A stretch of DNA of 64,000 nt from Desulfatibacillum sp. (GCA_016342355.1 JAEINP010000019.1:1-64000); one strand, 5' to 3'. Shown: positions 43,385-52,860, counted from the stretch's first letter. Numbers and translations are program-made. The notes: generated from the letters alone by a model not told the origin.

Positions 43385-45010
43385 TCAGACCAAATCGGGA
43401 TCTGTGAGGACCTCCACCAGGGCAGGGCCGTTGTGGGCGAATGCTTGTTCCAGGGCCCCGTCCAGTCGATAGACGGATTCCACGCGGATTCCCAAAGCCC
43501 CGCACAATTCGGCATATTGGGAAAAATCAGGATTGCGCAAAGACGTGGACCAGATCGGCTTTTTATCGGCCTTTTGCTCCTTGGCGATCTTGCCCAGCCT
43601 GGAGTTGTTCAACAGAATGTGCTTGATAGGCATGCCGTACTTGACCGCCGTGGTCACCTCGCCCATGTACTGGCCAAAGCCCCCGTCCCCTGTCACCGCC
43701 ACGATGGGCCGGTCCGGGCTGGCGCAATAAGCGCCTATGGCTGCCGGATATCCGAAACCGATGGACCCCAGCATCCCGGACATAAGTACACTCTGGTGCT
43801 TGCACTCAAAATATCTTCCAAAGGAATAGGTGTTGTCTCCCACGTCGGTGGTGATGACCGCATTGGCTGGCACGCGCCGGTTCATGGCCTCGAAAAGCGC
43901 CGCGGAACTGATACCCTTTCCCTGGTCCCTGGAAGCTCTTTTGGACTTGGTTTCCCGCCAGTCGTTCCATTGGGCGGCCAGTTCCTGTCTGGCATCTTCT
44001 TTGGGGGCAATGCCGGACAGGGATTGGGCAAGGCCCTCCAGGGCGGCTCGGATATCCCCCCAGACCGGCAGGGTGACGGGTTGGAATTTTCCCAAGGCTG
44101 TGGGGTCCAGGTCCACCTGGATAGTGGGGATGTCCTTTGCGATCCGGGTATGGCGGGCAAAGGAAGCGCCCAGGACCAGCAACAGGTCCGCACTTTTCAT
44201 GGTCCGCATGGCAATGGGGGTCCCGCTCAGGCCCAGGACCCCGCAGGAAAGGGGATGGGAGTCGGGGATGAATCCCTTGGCCTTGAAGGTGGTCATGACC
44301 GGAACGCCCCAATCCAGGGCAAATATAGCCACAAGCCCGGGGCATTGCTTGCATCCATGCCCCATGATGATAACAGGCCGGCGGGCATTTTTGAACATTT
44401 CCGCGGCCCGGGCCAGATCCGTGGGCATGGGGGAAATCCTTGCCTCGGTGATTCTCCCCCGAGGGCTTCCGGGAAGGGTTTCCTGGTCCACTTCCAGTTC
44501 CTGGACATCATTGGGAAAGATCAGATGGGCCACATCGCGTTTTTGGACCGCGTTTCTAAGGGCCTGATTCATGAGTTCCGCATGGTTGCTGGAGCGAAAC
44601 ACTGTCTGGGAAAAACAGGCGGCGCCGTCAAAGGCGCGGGACAAATCCACTTCCTGAAAGCCGCCTATCCCCAAAAGCCCGGATGCCACCTGCCCGGTTA
44701 GAGCAATCACAGGCGCCCGGTCCAAATGGGCATCCCACAAACCAGTGAGAAGATTGGTGGCCCCGGGGCCTGCTATGGAAAGGCACGCAGCAGGCACACC
44801 GGAAAGTTTGGCGTAGGCCGAGGCTGCAAAGGAGGCGGCCCCTTCGTGTCGAATGCCGACAAACTCCAACTCGCCGGTCTGGCAGCGTTTGCGGATGGCT
44901 TCGGCCAGGCCAAGGTTGGAATGGCCCACCATGCCAAAAACGTGGCGGACACCCCATTGGATCAGGGTGTCCACCATGAGATCGCTCACATTTTTAGGCG
45001 TTGGTTCCAT
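43385..45010 (-). CDS. Thiamine pyrophosphate-dependent enzyme, acetolactate synthase/pyruvate oxidase-like
   Basis: 541 residues with three ThDP-enzyme domains: FVGIRHEGAASFAASAYAKLSG with the catalytic Glu, IAGPGATNLLTGLWDAHLDRAPVIALTG, and the ThDP-binding motif GDGGFGQYMGEVTTAVKYGMPIKHILLNN (GDG...NN). GGFQEVDLSRAF resembles the pyruvate-oxidase FQE segment more than anabolic acetolactate synthase. Substrate unassigned: pyruvate or a 2-oxo acid. It starts 3 nt after the rubrerythrin stop and is probably translated by coupling, since its own ribosome site is too close to the ATG. Confidence 0.88.
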   Translation of the reverse strand: MEPTPKNVSDLMVDTLIQWGVRHVFGMVGHSNLGLAEAIRKRCQTGELEFVGIRHEGAASFAASAYAKLSGVPAACLSIAGPGATNLLTGLWDAHLDRAPVIALTGQVASGLLGIGGFQEVDLSRAFDGAACFSQTVFRSSNHAELMNQALRNAVQKRDVAHLIFPNDVQELEVDQETLPGSPRGRITEARISPMPTDLARAAEMFKNARRPVIIMGHGCKQCPGLVAIFALDWGVPVMTTFKAKGFIPDSHPLSCGVLGLSGTPIAMRTMKSADLLLVLGASFARHTRIAKDIPTIQVDLDPTALGKFQPVTLPVWGDIRAALEGLAQSLSGIAPKEDARQELAAQWNDWRETKSKRASRDQGKGISSAALFEAMNRRVPANAVITTDVGDNTYSFGRYFECKHQSVLMSGMLGSIGFGYPAAIGAYCASPDRPIVAVTGDGGFGQYMGEVTTAVKYGMPIKHILLNNSRLGKIAKEQKADKKPIWSTSLRNPDFSQYAELCGALGIRVESVYRLDGALEQAFAHNGPALVEVLTDPDLV

Positions 45011-45013
45011 CCC

Positions 45014-45535
45014 TTAAAAAGCCATGCAGGCAGGTTCGTAGTATTCCTGGGAATACTGGCAGCTTGGGCATTTCTTGGGGGGTTCTTTGGCTTCAATGAT
45101 GTATCCGCAAATTCCGCACTTCCAGGTAATGGGTTCATCGCGTTTGAAGACCGTGCCGTTTTCCACCATTTCCAGGATTCTTTTATACCGTTCCCGATGC
45201 TCTGCTTCAATTTTGCCAACTTGCTTGAAAAGGCGGGCTGCGTCTTTGTCGCCTTCCTCTTCAGCTTGCTTGACAAAATCAGGATACATGGTCACGGTTT
45301 CGTAATCTTCGCCGCCAATGGCTTCTTTCAGGTTGGTTATGGTATCGCCCAGCCCGCCCATTCTTTTGAAATGGTCCTTGGCGTGCTGCATTTCGTTGAA
45401 GGCGGTTTCTTCAAAGATTTTAGCAATGTAGTGGTATCCTTCTTCCCGGGCGACTTCAGCGAAAAAGGTATATTTATTCCTTGCCTGGGATTCTCCGGCA
45501 AAGGCGGCCGCGAGATTTTCCTGTGTTTTGGACAT
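45014..45535 (-). CDS. rbr: Rubrerythrin
   Basis: 173 residues: ferritin-like diiron domain with Glu motifs (AAFAGESQARNKY, EEGYHYIAKIFEETAFNEMQHAKDH) and a C-terminal rubredoxin-like Fe(Cys)4 domain (CGICGY and CPSCQYSQEYYE). Peroxide reductase of anaerobes. ATG at 45535 with AGGAGG 5 nt upstream. The promoter lies in the Fur-box region at 45631-45651. Confidence 0.96.
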   Translation of the reverse strand: MSKTQENLAAAFAGESQARNKYTFFAEVAREEGYHYIAKIFEETAFNEMQHAKDHFKRMGGLGDTITNLKEAIGGEDYETVTMYPDFVKQAEEEGDKDAARLFKQVGKIEAEHRERYKRILEMVENGTVFKRDEPITWKCGICGYIIEAKEPPKKCPSCQYSQEYYEPACMAF

Positions 45536-45630
45536 GGGTTCCTCCTGTGTCTTATGAGTTATTTGGTCAGGATCATCCAATATTATAGTGGAATTTCCTT
45601 AGGGCGTCCATCTTTTTGGCATTGCTAACA

Positions 45631-45651
45631 GATAATAATAATCATTGTCAA
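45631..45651 (-). promoter_or_regulatory. Fur box overlapping the rubrerythrin promoter
   Basis: GATAATAATAATCATTGTC (45631-45649) matches the Fur consensus GATAATGATAATCATTATC at 17 of 19 positions. A minus-strand TTGACA (45646-45651) overlaps it; the -10 (near 45622-45628) is weak. It lies about 100 nt before the rubrerythrin start. Confidence 0.65.
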
Positions 45652-45919
45652 GTGGAACCCGCTCCTAATCAAAGTTTTTTAGTTTTCGCCACCCGTGCTA
45701 ACACCCCGCTCCATTATTGTCCAATGGCCGCGCGGCGCTTGAGGGGGCAAGTGCGGCTTTGGCGGAGCCCCGGATGACAGACAAGGCAAGAACCTTGACT
45801 TTGTAAGAGTCAATCTAATATAACTATCATGGTTTTCTATTAAATATAGCCTTAAGTCAGTTTTACTTAACAAGGTCTTGAAAGAAAATTCCCGTCTTCC
45901 CACTCCATCTGAGGTGTAT

Positions 45920-48900
45920 ATGTTCCGTCCCCGCAGCCTGTTAATCAGGCTGATTGTTTCATTTTTAAGCCTTCTGCTAACCGGGATTGCCGTTTCCTCG
46001 TATTTTTCCTGGATTCAGGCCCGCAAAATGGTTGAGAAGGTCGTGTATGACGAGCTTCAGGCTGCGGCCTCGGTCAAACGGGCGGACCTCCGGGAGTGGG
46101 TGGAGAGGCAGCGCAAACAGATCATACTCATGTCTCAGCTCCCGGACGTACGGATTTTATGTGAGGACTTGGCGCCTGATGACGAAAGCCCTATTTTTGT
46201 AGGCGCTCAGGAGTATTTGAGGGTTTTGTTGAATTCCGTGGCCACTTCAGTGCCTGGACTTGCCGAGGTGTTTATTTTGTCCAAAAGTGAGGGCAAGGTG
46301 CTGGTTTCCACCAATTTGCGGCACGAGGGTTTTTCCCGCAAGGATCAGGCCTATTTCGAACTGGGCAAGGATGGGGTTTTTTTGCAGAATTTGTACCTGC
46401 CTCAGGGTTATTCACTTCCGACCATGACCATTGCTGGCCCGGTGATTAACGCTCAGGGTGAAACCCTGGCCGTATTGGCCGCCCATCTCAATCTGGATAA
46501 CATGAACGAAGAGGTCATAGGCCGTACATCCTTTCAGGAGGGGAGAGAGGTTTATCTGGTAGACCGGAGGTTCGGCATTATCAACAAGCAGGTTTTGCCC
46601 GGGCAAAAGGGTTCATGGAATCTGAACACCGAGGGCATACATAAGTCTTTGGCGGGGGCCCGGGGTTCCGGGGTGTATGTCAATCACACAGGCCGTAAGG
46701 TGATGGGCGTCTACCTGTGGATGCGGGAGTGGGATTTGGGGATGTTGGTCGAGGTGGATGAAAACAGGGGCTTGGCCCAGGCCCGGACCATTGCCGGAAC
46801 CGTACTGGGTACGGGGATTGCCGTGGCATTCATCCTGGCCATTGCGGTTTATTTTTTGTCCTTGCGTTTTGTGCGGCCAGTAACGGCCATAACCAAGGCG
46901 GTCCAGGCAGCGGCCAAGGGGGACCTGACCCAAAGGGTTCCAGTGCGTTCTCGCGATGAGATTGGGGTATTGGCTGACAATTTTAACTCCATGATCAGCC
47001 AGTTGCGGGCCTTGTATGCGGCCATGGAAGTGAAGATTGATCAGGTTCAGCAGGCCAAGGAGACCATTGCGGACCGGGAAAAGTGGTTTCGGGCTCTTAT
47101 TGAAAACGCCACGGATATTGTCAGCATTTTGGACGCCAATGCGGTCATCACCTACCAAAGCCCTTCGGTGGAAAGGATATTGGGGTTGGACCCCATGGAC
47201 ATGGTTGGCCACAGCGTTCTGGAATGGTTTCATCCCGAAGACGTTGAAAAGTTCCAGGCTATGCTGCCTACGATATTGAATCATCCTGGCATGCTACGGG
47301 TTTCCGAATTCCGGCTAAGGCACAAAGACGGCAGTTGGCGGACGCTAGAATTATTGGGCAACAATCTGTTGGACGATCCCCTGGTGGGGGGCCTGATATT
47401 GAATATCCGTGATGTGACGGAGCGGCGAGAGGCTGAAAAAGCCCTGGAAGAGGAAAAGGAGCGACTGGCTGTGACGCTCCGAAGCATAGGCGACGGCGTG
47501 GTGGCCACTGACGGAGACGGTCGGGTGCGTTTGTTCAACGAGGAGGCCCAGCGCCTGACAGGGTGGACAGCCGCCGAGGCATTGGGGCGGTCGGCCCGGG
47601 ATGTTCTGCATATCCACCATATCTATAATGAAGAGGATTACGAGTATTCGGATCTGGCTGGAATTGTCCTTGCCTCGGGCCAGGCAAAGCCCTCCCGGGG
47701 GGATACCATCCTGGTGTCCCGGGATGGGGTTTCCACCCATATTTCATCCAGCGCCTCTCCCATCACGGACGAAACCGGCCACGCCATCGGCTCCATATTG
47801 ATATTGCGGGATGTGACCCAGCGGCGGAAATACGAAACCGAATTGCAGAAAATGGACAAGCTGGAGTCCATAGGCGTTTTGGCTGGCGGGATTGCCCATG
47901 ATTTTAATAATATTCTTACCGGTGTTCTGGGCAGTATTTCCCTTGCCAAGCTCTATGCCAGGGAGCAGACAAGGGTTATAACCAAGCTCCAGGAGGCGGA
48001 AAAAGCCTGCCTAACAGCCAGGGAGCTGACCCAGCAACTTCTCACCTTTGCCAGGGGCGGAGCCCCGGTAAAGGAAAGCGCTTCCCTGGTGGAGTTGTTG
48101 CGGGAGTGTGTGGGTTTTGTCCTGTCCGGCTCCATGGTCCGGTGCGAGTACTCGGTGCCGGAAGACCTCATGCCCGCCGAGGTGGACGCGGCCCAAATCC
48201 GGCAGGTTATTCAGAATTTGGTGATTAACGCCACCCAGGCCATGCCCCGGGGAGGCATCATAAATATTTCCGCCAAAAATGTGGAGGTGGGGGAAAAGGA
48301 CAGCCTGCCCCTGGCTCCTGGAAAATATGTGGAGATGTCCATCAAGGATCAGGGGGAAGGCATTTCCCCGGAGGATATCCCCAACATCTTCGATCCCTAT
48401 TTCACCACCAAACAGGAAGGCAGCGGTTTGGGTCTGGCCACGGCCTATTCCATTGTGAAAAAGCATGAAGGGCATATTTATGTGGAATCCGCCCCGGGCG
48501 GGGGAACCACTTTTGTGGTGTACCTGCCCGCCTCGGAAAGCGCCCCGGTACCCAGGGAGACCCATCCCCAGGAGATGAACCGCGGCCATGGCAGGGTGCT
48601 TTTGATGGACGACGAAGAAGTGGTGCGGGACATAACCGGAGAAATTCTGGAATACCTGGGCTTTACGGTGGACAAGGCGCCGGACGGCGCCGAGGCGGTC
48701 CGGATTTATCAGGAAGCCATGGAAAGCGCCCAGCCTTTCAGGATTGTGATTATGGACCTCACCGTACCAGGGGGCATGGGCGGCAAGCAGGCCATGGAAA
48801 AAATCCTGGAAATGGATCCTCATGCCAAAGCCCTGGTTTCCTCAGGCTATTCCCAGGACCCCATCATGAGCGAATTCCGGGAATTCGGCTTTTCCGGGGT

Positions 48901-49000
48901 GATTGCCAAACCTTTTACTCCTGAAAACCTCATGCGCGTCATCAACCGGGCGCTGGAGGTGGAACTGTCTGACACCAATTCGTGGAACTTAATCAGTTAA
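45920..49000 (+). CDS. Hybrid sensor histidine kinase with receiver domain
   Basis: 1026 residues. TM1 (about 7-28), an extracytoplasmic sensor of double-Cache type (about 35-290; VFILSKSEGKVLVSTNLRHEGFSRKDQAYFE), TM2 (about 295-320), HAMP (about 320-375), a short coiled coil, two PAS (about 390-510 and 515-640), HisKA with His660 (GIAHDFNNILTGVLGSI), HATPase (DQGEGISPED, GSGLGLATAYSIV) and a receiver whose phosphoacceptor is Asp946 (IVIMDLTVPGGMGG). Start: ATG at 45920 with GAGG 5 nt upstream; 14 residues upstream are rejected. No adjacent response regulator with an output domain. The 384-nt gap before it also serves rubrerythrin. Confidence 0.95.
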   Translation: MFRPRSLLIRLIVSFLSLLLTGIAVSSYFSWIQARKMVEKVVYDELQAAASVKRADLREWVERQRKQIILMSQLPDVRILCEDLAPDDESPIFVGAQEYLRVLLNSVATSVPGLAEVFILSKSEGKVLVSTNLRHEGFSRKDQAYFELGKDGVFLQNLYLPQGYSLPTMTIAGPVINAQGETLAVLAAHLNLDNMNEEVIGRTSFQEGREVYLVDRRFGIINKQVLPGQKGSWNLNTEGIHKSLAGARGSGVYVNHTGRKVMGVYLWMREWDLGMLVEVDENRGLAQARTIAGTVLGTGIAVAFILAIAVYFLSLRFVRPVTAITKAVQAAAKGDLTQRVPVRSRDEIGVLADNFNSMISQLRALYAAMEVKIDQVQQAKETIADREKWFRALIENATDIVSILDANAVITYQSPSVERILGLDPMDMVGHSVLEWFHPEDVEKFQAMLPTILNHPGMLRVSEFRLRHKDGSWRTLELLGNNLLDDPLVGGLILNIRDVTERREAEKALEEEKERLAVTLRSIGDGVVATDGDGRVRLFNEEAQRLTGWTAAEALGRSARDVLHIHHIYNEEDYEYSDLAGIVLASGQAKPSRGDTILVSRDGVSTHISSSASPITDETGHAIGSILILRDVTQRRKYETELQKMDKLESIGVLAGGIAHDFNNILTGVLGSISLAKLYAREQTRVITKLQEAEKACLTARELTQQLLTFARGGAPVKESASLVELLRECVGFVLSGSMVRCEYSVPEDLMPAEVDAAQIRQVIQNLVINATQAMPRGGIINISAKNVEVGEKDSLPLAPGKYVEMSIKDQGEGISPEDIPNIFDPYFTTKQEGSGLGLATAYSIVKKHEGHIYVESAPGGGTTFVVYLPASESAPVPRETHPQEMNRGHGRVLLMDDEEVVRDITGEILEYLGFTVDKAPDGAEAVRIYQEAMESAQPFRIVIMDLTVPGGMGGKQAMEKILEMDPHAKALVSSGYSQDPIMSEFREFGFSGVIAKPFTPENLMRVINRALEVELSDTNSWNLIS

Positions 49001-49089
49001 CAGCAATTTGGTATCAGTGGATTTCTGGCGACAATGTTATTGCCCAAAGGAAGGACAAGGCTTCTTGGGCAGTTAAGGGTCTATAATTG

Positions 49090-49115
49090 ACTCCCCCTGC
49101 TTGGGCAGGGGGAGT
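49090..49115. terminator. Terminator-like hairpin between convergent genes
   Basis: ACTCCCCCTGC (49090-49100) and GCAGGGGGAGT (49105-49115) form a perfect 11-bp stem with a TTGG tetraloop between the hybrid kinase and the methyltransferase fusion. T-runs on either side are weak. Confidence 0.55.
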
Positions 49116-49136
49116 GGGTTATTGCAACTTCCGGGA

Positions 49137-50336
49137 TCAGGCTTTGACGCCCCATACTCCGAATACGGGGTCGGAGCAATATAGCTCGTCCGCGTATTTG
49201 TCGTCGTCGGGCCGGGGCAGGCCTTGCATGGAGTAGGTCTGCAACTCCTTGAAAGCCTCTGATTGGAGGAAATACTCCGTCACCAAGCCCATGCGTTCGA
49301 AGTCATGGGCTTCCTTCCACACGTCCACCGCCTTAGGCGGAAACCACCGGTTGGAAAAGGTCACCACAAAAACCCCGCCGGGCCTGAGCACTCGGGCCAC
49401 GTCCTGGAATACCGCCAGGGGATGGGTCAGGTATTCCACGCTCACGGTGCAGATGACCGCGTCAAAGGAGTTGTCTTCGTAAGGCAGCCTGGCGCTTTCG
49501 TTGAGGTCCTGGACTGTGAACCCGCTCAGGCGGGGGTTGTTTTCCAGTTCCTCCTGGTTCATGCCCAGCCCATGGACGCTTTTTAGCTCCAATTCCCCGG
49601 GAATATGGGAGTTCCAGCTTGCCATGAGGTCCAACACGTCCATGCCCTTTTTCAACACCCTGCCATACAGCCCGGAAACCACTTCCATGGCCCGGGTGTC
49701 GATATGGTTGACCATGCGAGGCTGTTGGTAAAAGGCGGTATCCCTGGCGGGGTCCTCGCGCTCGAACGCGCCGGGATAAAAAAAGTCTGTTGGGCAGCCA
49801 TTGGCCCGGGCCTGCATGCCAGGTCCCACGCCCAGGATGTCCTCCACGGCAAGGCAACTGCCGCCGCGTCCCTCCTTGTTGCTGATGTTGCCCGCAACAC
49901 GGGCTTTGAGGGTGAGTTCCCGGCCTGCCAGGGGATGGTTGAAATCCGCCGTAAGGCCGTGCCCGTTCATGGTGCTGACCCTAAACGGGGCGCGGTTTTG
50001 GGGGAAAATCCCTCCTACGTCCTTCAGGACGCCCCGGGGATAAAACCGGCCTCCCCGCACTGCCCGCCCCAGGGATTTTTCGTCCACCTGGGCCAGCTTG
50101 AGGGCCTTGACCAGACGGGAGGAATATGCGTCCACCCCTTGCCCGGCCTTTAGCTGGGTATGAGTCCACGCGCCCGGGGGACTCTCCAGCAAAGCAGCCT
50201 TCATCTTTGCAGGCAGTAGATCCCGCCAGAAATGAACCCGATCCACATAAAAATTTTCTTCATGGGCCGCGTGATCGCTGTTCCACTTCACCTGGAACTC
50301 AACGCTTGCCGCTAATTCCGACTTAAGCTGTGTCAT
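49137..50336 (-). CDS. SlyD/FKBP-like domain fused to SAM-dependent methyltransferase
   Basis: 399 residues. The first about 150 resemble the SlyD-type FKBP: VGGIFPQNRAPFRV followed by DFNHPLAGRELTLKARV (131-147), which mirrors DGNHxLAGxxLxFxVxV of SlyD, though the early prolyl-isomerase residues are altered. Residues about 225-345 are a methyltransferase: DVLDLMASWNSH (motif I variant), VQDLNESARLPYEDNSFDAVICTVSVEYL and RVLRPGGVFVVTFSNRWFP. The substrate may be a protein presented by the chaperone part (inference). ATG at 50336 with GGAGG 5 nt upstream; 69 in-frame residues upstream are rejected. Cytoplasmic. Confidence 0.85.
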   Translation of the reverse strand: MTQLKSELAASVEFQVKWNSDHAAHEENFYVDRVHFWRDLLPAKMKAALLESPPGAWTHTQLKAGQGVDAYSSRLVKALKLAQVDEKSLGRAVRGGRFYPRGVLKDVGGIFPQNRAPFRVSTMNGHGLTADFNHPLAGRELTLKARVAGNISNKEGRGGSCLAVEDILGVGPGMQARANGCPTDFFYPGAFEREDPARDTAFYQQPRMVNHIDTRAMEVVSGLYGRVLKKGMDVLDLMASWNSHIPGELELKSVHGLGMNQEELENNPRLSGFTVQDLNESARLPYEDNSFDAVICTVSVEYLTHPLAVFQDVARVLRPGGVFVVTFSNRWFPPKAVDVWKEAHDFERMGLVTEYFLQSEAFKELQTYSMQGLPRPDDDKYADELYCSDPVFGVWGVKA

Positions 50337-50563
50337 AAAAGCCTCCTTGAAAAAATGCCATCGTGGAAGCCCGGTCCAGGACACTGTAGCCGACAATAAT
50401 GTCAGTACGAAAACGAGGCCTGTCAAGGGGGGACGAGCAGGACACAAGAAGTCAGGCAGCAGAGAAGACACTGCCCGGCGCGGGACTCGGTCCGCGCCGG
50501 GCAATGGGGGAAAGCGATAATCCAAGGGGAGAAAAGGATCCATCGCTCATCTGGGAGGAAAAA

Positions 50564-51334
50564 TTATTCGCCCTTGAAAACCGGCTGGGTTTTCATGGCA
50601 AAGGCGGTCATGCCTTCCATGCAGTCCTTGGATTCAAACAACTTCACCAACTCCTGGCGTTCCAGTTGCAAGGCCAACTCCGGCGAAATGCTTTCCCGCA
50701 TGGACAAAACCCGCAATATGGCGGACAGCGCCAGCGGGGGACGTGTGGCCAGGGTGGCGGCCATTTCCAGGGCCTGGTCCATAACCGTGCCGTCCTCGCA
50801 CACCCGGTTGACCAAACCCAGTTCCAGGGCTTCGTCCGCCTTTATCTGCTGGCCCAACAGCATCATTTCTATTGCTTTCGCCCTTCCCACAAGGCGGGGC
50901 AGGCGCAAAGTGCCGCCGTAGCCGGGCATGATGCCCAGGTTGGTTTCGGTAAGGCCGATGCGGGCGCCTTTTTTCAAAAAACGCATGTGGCAGGCCATAG
51001 CCAGTTCCAGGCCGCCGCCGAACGCATGGCCGATCATGGCGGCGATCACGGGCCGGGGAAAGGCTTCGATCTTGTTGAAAATATCCTGAGCGCGCTTGAG
51101 GAAATCAATGGGAGAGAGATTGCCGAATCCGCCGGACAAATCCGCCCCGGCGCAAAAAATCCGGTCCCCGGAACCCGTGATGATCAAGGCCCGAAGGTCT
51201 TTGTCCTGGGCCGCAAGGTCCAGGGTCATGCTCATGCCCTCGAAGACCTCGGCGCTTAGTTGATTGGCCTTGGGCTTGTTGATGGTCAGGATGCCGGTGC
51301 TTTCCCGTTTTTCGTACAACACAGAGTCTGACAT
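50564..51334 (-). CDS. Enoyl-CoA hydratase (crotonase) with both catalytic glutamates
   Basis: 256 residues: GSGDRIFCAGADLSGGF, AAMIGHAFGGGLELAMACHMRF, and the catalytic region IGLTETNLGIMPGYGGTLRLPRLVGRAKAIEMMLLG with Glu in TETN and in AIEMM, both kept, unlike the crotonase at 7293. Should hydrate trans-2-enoyl-CoA in beta-oxidation. Lies 9 nt after the hydroxyacyl-CoA dehydrogenase stop: same operon. Confidence 0.93.
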   Translation of the reverse strand: MSDSVLYEKRESTGILTINKPKANQLSAEVFEGMSMTLDLAAQDKDLRALIITGSGDRIFCAGADLSGGFGNLSPIDFLKRAQDIFNKIEAFPRPVIAAMIGHAFGGGLELAMACHMRFLKKGARIGLTETNLGIMPGYGGTLRLPRLVGRAKAIEMMLLGQQIKADEALELGLVNRVCEDGTVMDQALEMAATLATRPPLALSAILRVLSMRESISPELALQLERQELVKLFESKDCMEGMTAFAMKTQPVFKGE

Positions 51335-51343
51335 GGTGCCTCC

Positions 51344-52504
51344 CTATTTCATCTCCTTGAATGATCCGTCCGCCACTTCAGGCTCGGCCTTGAAAATCGC
51401 CAGGCCAAAGCGGTCTTCCAGTTTTTGGAGGGCCTCGGTCAATTGTCCGGGCTGCATGCCGGAACAAATGGCAAAGGGGCCTGCCATGGCTTTCATACCA
51501 TGTACCACGGCCAGGTCAATATCCGCCACCGAGGCGGCAATGCCTTCCTTGAACACCCGCACGGCCTCGTTGATCTGGATGGCCAGCATCTCCATGGGGG
51601 TGATATCCTGGCAATTCCTGGAAGTGTCGATCACCGGCTTGCCCGTGGACCAGTCGTAAATGCCCTTGCCGGTTTTCTTGCCAAGATCTCCGGCCTTCAC
51701 CTTGGCGGTAAGGTACTTACCGGGCTTGAATTCAGGCGACAGGGTTTCGGCGTAATAGGTCAAGGTGTGCACAAACACGTCCAGCCCCACATAGTCTGCC
51801 AGTTCATAGGGTCCCTGGGGCATACCCACCATTTTCATGGCCGTGTCCAGTTCGTCGGGCTTGATCTTGCCTTCGTCCAGGATGGCGCTCAGCAGGGCCT
51901 GGTTAGGCGCGTTGATGCGGTTGACAATAAAACCGGGGGAATCCTTAAGCACCACCACGGGAATCTTTTTAATGGCTTCGGTAAACTGAACCAGCACCCG
52001 GGCCGTGTCGTCACTGGTCTCTGCGCCTTTGATGATTTCCACCAGCTTCATGCGGTTGACCGGATTGAAAAAATGCAGCCCGGCAAAACGCCGGGGATTG
52101 GACACGGACTTGGAAATCTCCGTAATGCTCATCGTGGAGGTATTGGTTGCCAGAATGGCGTTTGCAGGAGCATTGGCGGATACATCGGAAAAAACGGATT
52201 TCTTCAGGTCCATGATCTCGGGCACGGCCTCGATCACGATCTGGGCGTCGCCCACGGCCTTTGCAGTGTCCGTGGTGGCGGAAATCCTGGCCAGGATATC
52301 TTCCTTGTCCTGTTCCGTGATTTTGTTCTTGCTCAAAAGGATGTCCAGGCTTTCGGCGATGCGGGTCATACCCCGGTCCAGGAACTCCTGCTTCACGTCC
52401 TTCATGGCCACTGTGTATCCCGCCATGGCCGCCACTTGGCAAATGCCGTGTCCCATGTCGCCCGAGCCAATTACCGCCACCTTTTTAACGTCCGCAAATT
52501 CCAT
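51344..52504 (-). CDS. 3-hydroxyacyl-CoA dehydrogenase
   Basis: 386 residues: NAD-binding start VAVIGSGDMGHGICQVAAMAGYTVAMKDV, ILATNTSTMSITEIS, GLHFFNPVNRMKLVEII and DSPGFIVNRINAPNQA, then the C-terminal domain with a second shorter repeat. Oxidises (S)-3-hydroxyacyl-CoA with NAD+. ATG at 52504 with GGAGG 5 nt upstream; 30 residues upstream are rejected. Promoter with a palindromic operator at 52582-52610. Confidence 0.95.
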   Translation of the reverse strand: MEFADVKKVAVIGSGDMGHGICQVAAMAGYTVAMKDVKQEFLDRGMTRIAESLDILLSKNKITEQDKEDILARISATTDTAKAVGDAQIVIEAVPEIMDLKKSVFSDVSANAPANAILATNTSTMSITEISKSVSNPRRFAGLHFFNPVNRMKLVEIIKGAETSDDTARVLVQFTEAIKKIPVVVLKDSPGFIVNRINAPNQALLSAILDEGKIKPDELDTAMKMVGMPQGPYELADYVGLDVFVHTLTYYAETLSPEFKPGKYLTAKVKAGDLGKKTGKGIYDWSTGKPVIDTSRNCQDITPMEMLAIQINEAVRVFKEGIAASVADIDLAVVHGMKAMAGPFAICSGMQPGQLTEALQKLEDRFGLAIFKAEPEVADGSFKEMK

Positions 52505-52581
52505 TGATTCCTCCGTGTGGATTATTGTGAAATCCTGTTGAATTCCCATGCGTCCTGCATGGGAGAATTGCCTGTCGCAAA

Positions 52582-52610
52582 ACAGAACTGACATGTCAGT
52601 CTAATTTCAA
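52582..52610 (-). promoter_or_regulatory. Promoter with 14-bp palindromic operator for the beta-oxidation pair
   Basis: Minus strand TTGAAA (52605-52610), 17-nt spacer, TTCTGT (52582-52587). The palindrome ACTGACATGTCAGT (52587-52600) fills most of the spacer and is perfect, as expected for a TetR- or FadR-type repressor of fatty-acid genes (inference). Confidence 0.5.
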
Positions 52611-52655
52611 GATATAGACAAACCCCGCCCCCGTGTCAAGCCGTTTTCACCAATT

Positions 52656-52796
52656 CAGACCCTAAGTCAGTGTATAAGTTTTAACGAGAGGCCTTGCGCC
52701 GGTCTGGGCAGACGCACATTCGATCCGACCGGGCTATTTCCCGGAGCAGTGGGTCGGAGTCCATGTGCAGAATTTTCGGCTTCCATGGCGAATTCT
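52656..52796. ncRNA. Candidate structured RNA element in the helicase-dehydrogenase gap
   Basis: Abutting stems are seen: GTCT-GGGC-AGAC (52702-52713), then a long interrupted stem GCACAT (52714-52719) and TCCGACC (52724-52730) pairing with GGTCGGA (52752-52758) and ATGTGC (52763-52768) across a symmetric 4/4 internal loop, then AGAATT (52769-52774) with AATTCT (52791-52796). CAGACC (52656-52661) can also pair with GGTCTG (52701-52706). Strand unknown; could also be a 3' structure of the helicase transcript. No gene lies in 52505-52860. Confidence 0.35.
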
Positions 52797-52860
52797 TGTC
52801 CACGCTATGGATTCGTCAGGAATATTTTGGCAGCCCCCTTCCTGCGGGGCCGTATGGCGG

